A model generated the notes under the pieces. It saw only the letters and a program-made list of their open reading frames with translations. It ran no database searches and was not told the DNA's origin. From an uncultured Eubacteriales bacterium (GTDB taxonomy: Bacteria; Bacillota; Clostridia; Oscillospirales; Acutalibacteraceae), in contig CAKUFK010000006.1 in assembly GCA_934647945.1 (NCBI GenBank), positions 1 to 64,000 on the forward strand: DNA of 64,000 nucleotides. Reading direction: 5' to 3'. Every line of letters starts with the position of its first letter. Position 1 is the stretch's first letter. The position numbers and the translations under genes are program-made. Shown here piece by piece: positions 32,569-40,420 of the stretch.

Positions 32569-34245
32569 ATGAAAAATACCGTATACAGTTACGCCGGCCT
32601 GATGGAACGGCTCATCGACCTGCCCGCGCTGACCAAGCCGCCTTCCCCGGGAGAGAAAAGCGGCGCGGTAACCTGCCGCAGCCGGTCCTGCCGGTACGAC
32701 GAGGAAACCGACACCTACATCAAATGGAGCGTTAAAAACGAGCCGGGCGCCATTGCCTATGAAGGGATAGACGAACACGGCCGCTACATACTCATGGAGG
32801 AAGACGGCCCCGGCGTGATCTGGCGGTTCTGGACCGTTGCCCACGGCCACTATAACACCGTCATCCGGGTTTACCTGGACGAGGATGCCGAACCGGTCGT
32901 GGAAGCGACACTACTGGATTTTTTCACACAGTATCACGACGATCTGCCGGTATCCAATTTCCCTCTCCTGCACAACATCAACCAGGCCCGCGGCTCGGTC
33001 AGTTATTTCCCGCTGCCCTATCAGACCCATATCCGGGTAACGGCGACGGAACCGATCATGTACCAGCTGACCTACTCCCGATTCCCGGAAGGGAGTATTC
33101 TGCCAGATTACCGGGACCGATACAGGAATGAAAACACCATCACCGACGCGGCGATGGAACGCCGGCTGGAGAGACGCGGGCAATACGAACCGAGCCGAAA
33201 CTGGCAGGCCGTAACCATCACCGTTCCTCCGGGTGGGGAGCTAGTGCTGTATGAGAAGGAAGGAGCGGGGGTTCTGCACGGTCTGCGGTACTACCCGGAT
33301 TTCCGGTCGGACGAGGAAGCCGAGACAGCGCTGCGGGGCCTGATCCTGCGTATGTACTGGGATGGTAGAGCCAAACCGGCGGTTTGGTCTCCCCTGGGGG
33401 ATTTTTTCGGTACCGCTCCCGGCCTCCATCTGTTCCGGACGATCCCGACCGGGATGAGCCGGCTGGAATGCTACAGCGAATGGGTGATGCCATACGGCAG
33501 CGGGATGCGTATGGAGCTTGAGAACCGCACGGACCGCCCGCAGACGGTCCGGTTCGAGGCGGCGTTCGAACCGCTCGAGGGAAATCCGGATTCCCGGCTG
33601 TGCTTCCACGCTAAATGGCATCCCCGCGAATTTCTCGGCCGGGATGAAACACGCTTTCTTCCGGGTGGGGATCGTTACCCCGACTGGCCCATTCTTCTGG
33701 TAAAAGATGCCTGCGGGCGGTTCTGCGGCATGTCGATGCACGTGTACAACGATTTCCCAGAACCAAAACAGCAGGCCGCGGCCTGGTGGTACGGGAAATA
33801 TCATCCCGATTACGAGTGCACGGTTTCCTATTTCTGGGGAGAAGGGCGCGAAAAATTTTTTGTGGACGGTGAAAAAGAGCCGAGCACCTTCGGCACCGGC
33901 ACGGAAGATTATATCGGATACGCCTTCAGCGCCGAGCCGCCTTTTTCCAATTGGGACGGAGCCTTTGCTGCGGCGCCCAATCTGGCCTATACCTGCCGGG
34001 GACACATTTCCCATTGCCGGTTCCAAATTCCGGACAACATCCCGTTTCAAAAGAGCTTTGAGGCCTATTTCGAGAAGTATTCCGACGATATCTGGACCGA
34101 CGGCGTCAATCCGGCAGCCCGCGGATGCTGCTATGTGGATGTCGTGAGCTACTGGTATCAGCAGGCGGGCACGGACGACGAGTATCCGGCCTATCCGCAT
34201 CAGGCGGTGAACGGATTTTACCGGCTGCCGCCGCAAGACCTCTGA
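32569..34245 (+). CDS. GH172 (DUF2961) glycoside hydrolase
   Basis: 558 residues without signal peptide, so cytoplasmic. The DUF2961 core is clear: DGPGVIWRFWTVAHGHYNTVIRVYLD near 85-110, YFPLPYQTHIRVT, and FGTGTEDYIGYAFS. DUF2961 is now CAZy family GH172, whose characterised members cleave alpha-D-fructofuranosides (difructose dianhydride I) or D-arabinofuranosides. Glu425 in WGEGREKFF and Glu446 in GTEDY are 21 residues apart, compatible with the known nucleophile/acid pair. It starts 11 bp after the secreted beta-helix gene. With the GH32 gene at 51892 it suggests fructan-derived anhydride or alpha-fructoside use (inference); arabinan is the main alternative. Confidence 0.85.
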   Translation: MKNTVYSYAGLMERLIDLPALTKPPSPGEKSGAVTCRSRSCRYDEETDTYIKWSVKNEPGAIAYEGIDEHGRYILMEEDGPGVIWRFWTVAHGHYNTVIRVYLDEDAEPVVEATLLDFFTQYHDDLPVSNFPLLHNINQARGSVSYFPLPYQTHIRVTATEPIMYQLTYSRFPEGSILPDYRDRYRNENTITDAAMERRLERRGQYEPSRNWQAVTITVPPGGELVLYEKEGAGVLHGLRYYPDFRSDEEAETALRGLILRMYWDGRAKPAVWSPLGDFFGTAPGLHLFRTIPTGMSRLECYSEWVMPYGSGMRMELENRTDRPQTVRFEAAFEPLEGNPDSRLCFHAKWHPREFLGRDETRFLPGGDRYPDWPILLVKDACGRFCGMSMHVYNDFPEPKQQAAAWWYGKYHPDYECTVSYFWGEGREKFFVDGEKEPSTFGTGTEDYIGYAFSAEPPFSNWDGAFAAAPNLAYTCRGHISHCRFQIPDNIPFQKSFEAYFEKYSDDIWTDGVNPAARGCCYVDVVSYWYQQAGTDDEYPAYPHQAVNGFYRLPPQDL

Positions 34246-34262
34246 ATGGAAGGAGCCGAACG

Positions 34263-35570
34263 ATGAAACGACAACTCCTGAGCGGGCTTCTTTGCCTGGC
34301 CCTGCTGTGTGGCGCCCTGTTTTTGGCCGGCTGCAAAACCAAAGACCCGGCCGTATCCGATCCGGCCGGCTCCGGCCTGTCCGGGTCGGATACCGAACTG
34401 ACGGGAGAGGAAACGGGGGAGAGCGGCGTGCGGACGGACACCACCCTGCCGGAAGGTCCGGCCAACAGCGGAAACGCATCCAGCCAAACCGTGCCCGGGA
34501 CGACCGGGACGACCGGCCCTACCCTGCCGCCGCTGGATCCGGGGAAGGAATCCTCCCTGGCCACGGTGAACGTCAAGGATTACGGGGCGAAAGGGGATGG
34601 CGCGGCCGACGATACCGCGGCGGTGCAGGCGGCGATCGACAAGGTCTGCGGGGACGGCGGCGGGTACGTCTATATGCCTGCCGGGATCTACCGCCTGAAC
34701 GCCGTGAACATCCGGGAAAACGTCTGTCTGTACAGCGACCGGACGTGGAATCCGGACGACAAGAACAGCAAGGGCGACACGGTACTGGTCCCGAAAGACA
34801 GCTCCGTCTCCTGCGTGGTGAGCATGACGGGGAACGGAAACAACACCAATCCCGTGCTCATGAATGTCTGCATAGACGGGCAGAATCTCGGCACCGCGCT
34901 GGCCGGGGTGGCCTGTCCGGGGAAGAGTGCGGTGACCGGTACCTCTATGCGGGTTGAAAACGTCCGTGTCATGGGATGCACGGGGGTTGGCCTGGACGCC
35001 TCCTACAACGCGATCGTGTCCCTGCGGGGCAATTATATCACCGGATGCGGGACCGGCATAAAGCTGGTCGGCTGGGACCTGTTCATCAACGGCAACACCG
35101 TCGCTGGGAACCGGGGAGACGGCGTGCTGGTATCGGGCGGGACGGCGATGAACTTCTGCTACAACCGGGTCGCGTGGAACGACAGCTGCGGCATCCGGTT
35201 CGAGGGATTCGGCCGTGTGTCCATGATGGGGAATACCTTCGACTCCAACGCCTGCCCGGGTGTCTATTTCAGCGGTTCAAGCAATATGGCGCTGCACGAC
35301 AATCTGTTTATCCGCAACGGCTGGGCACCCCGTTCCGGTATGGCCAACGCCGACACCCATGTCTCGGTCAACGCGTCCTCCGGCATCAATATCACGGGCA
35401 ACACCTTCAAGGCCGCCGCCGATTTCGACGTGCGCGCGCCGCGCTACGGCATCATCGGCGATGTCATGACGAATTGTGTGATCCAGGGCAACACCTTCTC
35501 AGGGGCGGCGACGGATCGGAACATCCAGACCAACCACGATACCAATACCGGCTGTGCGATCTCAGAATAA
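34263..35570 (+). CDS. Beta-helix lipoprotein
   Basis: About 435 residues from the ATG at 34263 (GGAAGGAG upstream). A lipoprotein signal with lipobox LAGC at about residue 24 is followed by a Ser/Thr/Gly/Pro-rich linker of about 70, then a Pectate_lyase_3 beta-helix opening with VNVKDYGAKGDGAADDTAAV. The ladder includes LVGWDLFINGNTVAGNRGDG and YNRVAWNDSCGIRFEG, clearly related to the cytoplasmic paralogue (DGWDLFIYDNWL, NRVEWNGREGIL). It is therefore the surface-tethered member of a three-protein beta-helix set. The longer frame from 34125 overlaps GH172 and is not used. Confidence 0.78.
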   Translation: MKRQLLSGLLCLALLCGALFLAGCKTKDPAVSDPAGSGLSGSDTELTGEETGESGVRTDTTLPEGPANSGNASSQTVPGTTGTTGPTLPPLDPGKESSLATVNVKDYGAKGDGAADDTAAVQAAIDKVCGDGGGYVYMPAGIYRLNAVNIRENVCLYSDRTWNPDDKNSKGDTVLVPKDSSVSCVVSMTGNGNNTNPVLMNVCIDGQNLGTALAGVACPGKSAVTGTSMRVENVRVMGCTGVGLDASYNAIVSLRGNYITGCGTGIKLVGWDLFINGNTVAGNRGDGVLVSGGTAMNFCYNRVAWNDSCGIRFEGFGRVSMMGNTFDSNACPGVYFSGSSNMALHDNLFIRNGWAPRSGMANADTHVSVNASSGINITGNTFKAAADFDVRAPRYGIIGDVMTNCVIQGNTFSGAATDRNIQTNHDTNTGCAISE

Positions 35571-35597
35571 CAGACGAGACAGAAAGGATGGAGGCAA

Positions 35598-37004
35598 ATG
35601 AACAAACGGCTTTCCTGCATGGTGTCGGCCGCACTGGCGGCACTCCTGATGTTGGCGGGATGCGGAGGGGGTGAGACACAATCCCCTTCCTCCGGCCAGG
35701 GCGGCGACACCCCGGTTTCCCTGGATTTCGGAGGGGAGGAGATCATCCTGGCCTATCCCTGGTCTCTAAACTCGCCGGACAGCAGTCCGGCCGCCGAACG
35801 GCATTACCAGTACGTGCAGGAACTGAACGCGAAGTATCATGTGACCATTACGGAAAAGAGCATCAACGGTTCCTATTACAACAACAACATGGTCACGACC
35901 GTCCTGTCGGGCAAGCCGATGGGGCATATTATGATCGGCTATGACCAGTTTGCCGCCGATTATTACAAAGCCGGCATCTTTGCCGAGCTCAACGACGCCA
36001 TGTCGAAAACCGGGATCGATTTTAAAAACGACGCGATCTACAACCAGCTTGTCACCCGGTTCTGTAATTTCAACGGTAAGCAGGTGGGTTTCTCCAACAG
36101 TGTCGAGGTGCAAAAAGACCTCTGGTTCGTCAATCTGCGGATGCTTCGGGAGGCGAGTATCGACATTTACGGCATGGTGGACCGGGGCGAATGGACCTGG
36201 GACAAGGCGGAAGAATTGGGGAAACGCCTGACCAAGGATACGAACGGCGACGGCACCCCCGACATCTACGGTATCGGTTCGAGCTCCGCCCAGAATCTGG
36301 CGGAATCCCTGGCCTCTGCGAACGGCGCAGCGCTGACCCGCCTTAACGAGGATAACCGTCCCATCCTCGCCTGGAGCGATCCGGCGGTGCTCGAAGCCAT
36401 CAACCGGATGTACAAATGGTGCACCACCGACAACATCTGCCGGCCCACCCCATCCAACCAGGCCTGGACCCAGGCTGCCACCGATTTCGTCAACGGGTCC
36501 TATGCCATGGTCCAGGGGCCGATCGATTATCTCAGCAGTTTCCAGAGTGCGGCCATGAAGGACGATTTCGGCGTCATCCCACCGCCCAAGGGCCCCAAGG
36601 CGGACGGCGACTGGTATACGTCGATGGGCACGGTATCTTTCTTCCAGTTTATCCCGGTTACGTATCAGGACCGGGCGGCGGAGCTGATCCAGCTCTATCA
36701 GGAGCTCTCCAAGAGCACCGATGGCATGACCAAGTCGGAGGCCTGGCAGGATCAGTATCTCGACCTGGTGAGGGACGATCAGTCGATGGAATACCTGATG
36801 AAGCTCGGCTTTGAAGGACGGCAGCGCCTGAGTCTGACCAGTGCAGTTGCGGTCAATTGGGGCGATCCCTCCCTGGCCGTCGTGTTTGAGAACATGGCTA
36901 AGAATACCACCTCTCCCGGCGCGGCGATCCAGGAATACGGCAGCCAGTTCCAGGCGCAGATGGACGACAAGTGGAAGGACATAACCCTGACGGGTATCCA
37001 ATAA
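35598..37004 (+). CDS. Sugar ABC transporter solute-binding lipoprotein
   Basis: 468 residues. Signal peptide with lipobox LAGC (about residue 22), then a family-1-type extracellular binding fold: YYNNNMVTTVLSGKPMGHIMIG, DLWFVNLRMLREASIDIYGM and EWTWDKAEELGKRLTKDTNGDGTPDIYGIG (the usual metal-like DTNGDG loop), AAMKDDFGVIPPPKGPKADG near the end. It captures oligosaccharides for ABC import. No permease gene is adjacent; the nearest pairs are in the next operon (43.3 and 50.0 kb). It sits between the beta-helix lipoprotein and two surface proteins with sugar-binding-like domains. Confidence 0.88.
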   Translation: MNKRLSCMVSAALAALLMLAGCGGGETQSPSSGQGGDTPVSLDFGGEEIILAYPWSLNSPDSSPAAERHYQYVQELNAKYHVTITEKSINGSYYNNNMVTTVLSGKPMGHIMIGYDQFAADYYKAGIFAELNDAMSKTGIDFKNDAIYNQLVTRFCNFNGKQVGFSNSVEVQKDLWFVNLRMLREASIDIYGMVDRGEWTWDKAEELGKRLTKDTNGDGTPDIYGIGSSSAQNLAESLASANGAALTRLNEDNRPILAWSDPAVLEAINRMYKWCTTDNICRPTPSNQAWTQAATDFVNGSYAMVQGPIDYLSSFQSAAMKDDFGVIPPPKGPKADGDWYTSMGTVSFFQFIPVTYQDRAAELIQLYQELSKSTDGMTKSEAWQDQYLDLVRDDQSMEYLMKLGFEGRQRLSLTSAVAVNWGDPSLAVVFENMAKNTTSPGAAIQEYGSQFQAQMDDKWKDITLTGIQ

Positions 37005-37025
37005 ATCGACGAAAGGATGATCGGG

Positions 37026-38027
37026 ATGAAGAAGGCTCTATGGAAAAAGGCCGGCGCGGTGATGGCCTCTCTAGTGCTGCTGGCGGGCGTCATGGTCCTG
37101 CCGGCCGGCGCGGCCGCGCTCTCGGAGGATTTCGAGGGCTTCGGGTCAACGGACGATCTTAGCATGAATTGGTTCCCTTATGGTGATTTTATCACCGACA
37201 TCACGCTGAGCAAAACCGGCGGTGTTAACAATTCCAAGGCGCTGAAGATGACCCTGGCGTTTGAGGAGACGGCTAAGGACAAGTGGGGGACACTGCGCGG
37301 TTCCTATGCGGATGATATGAGCAGTAAAGTCGCGACCGGAATCCGGTTCTGGGCCAAATCGGACGTGGATGGCCAGGTCATAAAGGTGATCATGGTCTAC
37401 AACAATATGAGCTGGAAATACGCCGCGAAGGTCACCATCGGCAAGACCGGCCAATATTATGAGGTGCCGTTCTCATCCATGCAGCTCGATTACGGCACCG
37501 TCACCGTGCAGAACGGCACCGACCCGCAGTACATTAATGAATGGCAGTTCCAACCGGAACGGAAGGCCGGGACGGACGAAGCCACCATTTTCATCGACGA
37601 TATTTCTTACATCGGGGACGGACCGGCGGTCGGTCCGACCGATCCGCCCGTCACGGACGCGCCCACAACCCCGCCCGTAAACAAAACGGACCCGCCCACA
37701 ACCCCTCCGGTCAACGGAGGGTCGACAGCCCCCTCCGACGATCCGGCCACTACCGGGGATACAGGGGATGGCACCACCGACCCGACTACGGGGACATCCG
37801 ACGTTTCAGACGCGGCGATGGGGCCGGCATCGAATGTCACGACGGCTCCGGATGGATCCAGCGTTCCGCCTCCGGATGAAACAGGCGGGCTGGGCACAGG
37901 GGCAATCGTGGGCATCGTGATCGCCGCTGTTGTGGTACTGGCGGGCGCGGGCGCCGCCGTCTATTTCCTCGTCATACGGAAAAAGAACCCGGAGGAACCG
38001 GGGGATCCCGGACAAGAATCCGAATGA
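37026..38027 (+). CDS. Surface protein: carbohydrate-binding-like domain, Pro/Thr linker, C-terminal membrane anchor
   Basis: About 333 residues from the ATG at 37026. Signal peptide (about 1-30), a jelly-roll domain (about 30-195) with the opening SEDFEGFGSTDDLSMNW and closing TIFIDDISYIG, as in CBM11-like modules. A linker of about 85 follows, rich in P, T and D (TDPPVTDAPTTPPVN). A membrane segment (about 290-313) and a short charged tail (RKKNPEEPGD) end the protein. It lacks a sortase motif, so it is held in the membrane with the binding domain outside. Probably retains polysaccharide near the binding protein; the ligand is unknown. Confidence 0.75.
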   Translation: MKKALWKKAGAVMASLVLLAGVMVLPAGAAALSEDFEGFGSTDDLSMNWFPYGDFITDITLSKTGGVNNSKALKMTLAFEETAKDKWGTLRGSYADDMSSKVATGIRFWAKSDVDGQVIKVIMVYNNMSWKYAAKVTIGKTGQYYEVPFSSMQLDYGTVTVQNGTDPQYINEWQFQPERKAGTDEATIFIDDISYIGDGPAVGPTDPPVTDAPTTPPVNKTDPPTTPPVNGGSTAPSDDPATTGDTGDGTTDPTTGTSDVSDAAMGPASNVTTAPDGSSVPPPDETGGLGTGAIVGIVIAAVVVLAGAGAAVYFLVIRKKNPEEPGDPGQESE

Positions 38028-38075
38028 GCCGGAAAAATCGGTTTCTTGATAATCAGAAAGGATGAGTGGTCAACT

Positions 38076-40193
38076 ATGTTGAAAAAGCCCCTGAGCATAC
38101 TCTTGACTCTGGCGCTCCTTCTCTCCTGCGTGTGTGTGTTTTCCGCATCGGCGGATCCCGATCCGTATCTTATAGACGATTTTGAAGGATATGCGGATAC
38201 GGCGGCCCTTCAGGGAACCTGGGCGACTACCAATGGCGGCACGTCCGCGCTCTTGACCGACAGTGGCAAGGCGATGTCCTTTGGATACACGGCTTGGAAC
38301 GATATTTACCGAGCAGTCGATTTCAGTACCGCTCCTGCCGATGCGGTCGGTCTCAAGCTGAACATCAACAGTGCTTCGGCCGTCAATAACGTATCCGTCA
38401 AGATGGGGTATAACAACGGCGCCGAATATCGGTTTGTGTACACGATGGACCTGAAGGCCGGGGACAATGAAATCCTGCTGCCGTTTGACGATGCCGGTTG
38501 GACCGGAGTTGCCGGATGGGGATCGGTGGGGCCCATGAAACCCTTGAGCAGCGTCAAGCAGCTGATGATCTCGTCCGGCGGCGGTACCAATACGCTGGCG
38601 ATCGACAATATCCGCTTCCTGAAGGCCTCCGAAATCTCCGACCCGTATAGTATCGCGGATTTCGACGGCTATGCGGACAAAACGGCGCTGGAGGCCGACT
38701 GGGAGAGCGCGGATGACGCCTCCCTCGATCTCGACGGCACGACGGCCAAGGCCGGCAAATCCCTGAAAATCGCCTACACCAATTATGGCAACACCTACAT
38801 GAAGCGCCTTGCCGACGCGCTCGCGGCCCCGGCAGACGCGGCGGGGATCGGCGTGTGGATCAAGAGTTCGGCCGCCACCTCCAACCTGAAGATCCGGGTG
38901 ATTTACGGGACGGATGCGCACCGGTATGCCATTCCTGTGACCCTCACGGAAGGGATCAATGAAATCAAATTGAGCTTTGACGACCCCGCCTGGAGCCGCG
39001 TCGGAGGATGGGATGCCGCCCCGGCCGCGATGCCCGGCAAAACCGGCATCACCGCCGTGCAGTTCGAGTCCGCCGGCGGAGCCTATACCCTGAACGTGGA
39101 TGACATCCGTTTTCTCAAAGAATCCGAACTGGATGGCGGCGGGGACAATCCGCCTGTCGAGGTTCCCGAAGAGCCGACGCTGCCCGCCGATCCCTACAAG
39201 CTGGACGATTTCGAGGGCTACGCCAACAGCGCCTCGCTCGGCTATAACAGCTTGTGGGCGGACAACAGCGGCGGCGGATGCACCGCGAAGCTCACCCTCG
39301 AAACCGGCACGGGCAACGTGCATGACGGGACTTCGATGAAGGTCGAGGCCAGCGATACGGGCTGGATGACCATTACCCGCAACGGTGTCACGATCCCGGC
39401 AGACGCCACCTCTATGACCTTCTGGGCCAGGGCCGAGGCCGAGACGAGCCTCAAGCTGGAATTCCGCCTGAATAACAACGACTACAAATACGCTCCCGCC
39501 GCTCCCATCGCGGTCGGGACCGAAGGCGCGCTGTACACGGTGTATTTTGAAGATTGCAGCTATCTGCCCGGCAGCGGCGGGGCGGATAAAGGCTGGATCT
39601 TTAATGAAAAGTGCCTGGTCAACGCCATCAACTTCATGCGGGACGGCTATGACGCCCTGACTCTCTATATCGACGACATCTCCTTCGGCAAGGAGGCGAA
39701 GCCGGTCGATCCGAACGACCCGGTCCTCAAGCTCCAGGCCGCCATTGAGGAACTGCCCGCGGCCGACAAGCTGACGGTTTCGAATATCGCCAGGATTGAA
39801 GCCCTGTATGAGGACTACAGCGCCCTTTCGGCCGGGGACAAAAAACGGGTGGCCAACCGGGATCTCCTGCTCGACGCGAAGGACCTGGCCGATACATGGA
39901 CGGACATTCTCGGTGACGACCTGGACACGGTCCTGAAGCTCGGCGAGGATATCGCGGCCCTTCCCGCCGCCGTGACGGCGGCCGATAAAGAGGCCGTCGA
40001 AGCCCTTTGGAAGACCTATGCGGCGCTGAACGCCGAACAGCAGGCACTGGTTCCCGGGAGGGAGGCGCTGGAAGCGGCGCATGAGGCTCTGAGCGGCAGC
40101 CCCCAGACCGGTGCGGCCCTGCCGGCCGGCGCTGGTGTGCTGGCTCTGCTCTCGGCCGCAGCCTTCCTGGCTCTCCGGAAAAAGAAGGCGTAA
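38076..40193 (+). CDS. Cell-surface protein with three carbohydrate-binding-like repeats and SPQTG anchor
   Basis: About 705 residues from the ATG at 38076. Signal peptide (about 1-27), then three jelly-roll repeats of about 160-185 residues, each opening with a variant of YLIDDFEGYAD and closing with a variant of LAIDNIRFLK (near 30-185, 190-350 and 370-550). A helical region of about 115 (LQAAIEELPAADKLTV ... ALWKTYAALNAEQQALV) follows. The C-terminus has the motif SPQTG, a hydrophobic segment and RKKKA, a sortase-type sorting signal. It is likely linked to peptidoglycan and grips polysaccharide. It shares its domain type with the preceding gene. Last gene of the operon, before two strong hairpins. 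Confidence 0.78.
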   Translation: MLKKPLSILLTLALLLSCVCVFSASADPDPYLIDDFEGYADTAALQGTWATTNGGTSALLTDSGKAMSFGYTAWNDIYRAVDFSTAPADAVGLKLNINSASAVNNVSVKMGYNNGAEYRFVYTMDLKAGDNEILLPFDDAGWTGVAGWGSVGPMKPLSSVKQLMISSGGGTNTLAIDNIRFLKASEISDPYSIADFDGYADKTALEADWESADDASLDLDGTTAKAGKSLKIAYTNYGNTYMKRLADALAAPADAAGIGVWIKSSAATSNLKIRVIYGTDAHRYAIPVTLTEGINEIKLSFDDPAWSRVGGWDAAPAAMPGKTGITAVQFESAGGAYTLNVDDIRFLKESELDGGGDNPPVEVPEEPTLPADPYKLDDFEGYANSASLGYNSLWADNSGGGCTAKLTLETGTGNVHDGTSMKVEASDTGWMTITRNGVTIPADATSMTFWARAEAETSLKLEFRLNNNDYKYAPAAPIAVGTEGALYTVYFEDCSYLPGSGGADKGWIFNEKCLVNAINFMRDGYDALTLYIDDISFGKEAKPVDPNDPVLKLQAAIEELPAADKLTVSNIARIEALYEDYSALSAGDKKRVANRDLLLDAKDLADTWTDILGDDLDTVLKLGEDIAALPAAVTAADKEAVEALWKTYAALNAEQQALVPGREALEAAHEALSGSPQTGAALPAGAGVLALLSAAAFLALRKKKA

Positions 40194-40208
40194 CGCGAGC
40201 CTTTCGAA

Positions 40209-40318
40209 CCTCCGGGCCGGATCTTCCGGCCCGGAGGCTTGTGGGGCCGTGGTGGATTCACCGCCGGCCCCGGGTGCTTGCCACGGTGTAAAAGGCCCCG
40301 CCGCAGGGCCTTTTACAC
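40209..40318 (+). terminator. Double hairpin between the two carbohydrate operons
   Basis: First stem CCTCCGGGCCGGA/TCCGGCCCGGAGG (40209-40237, 3-nt loop), second GTGTAAAAGGCCC/GGGCCTTTTACAC (40286-40318, 7-nt loop), both 13-bp perfect. The second has its T-run inside the stem. Together they probably end the first operon. No consensus promoter is visible between here and the next ATG at 40421. Confidence 0.7.
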
Positions 40319-40420
40319 GGAGGCAGGACATGGCGGGCAAACCGGCCGGCTTTTCCGATGTCGGCCCGGAATTCCTGAGACTGGACAGTGGACTTTCCGT
40401 TAACAGAAAGGCGTGTTGGC

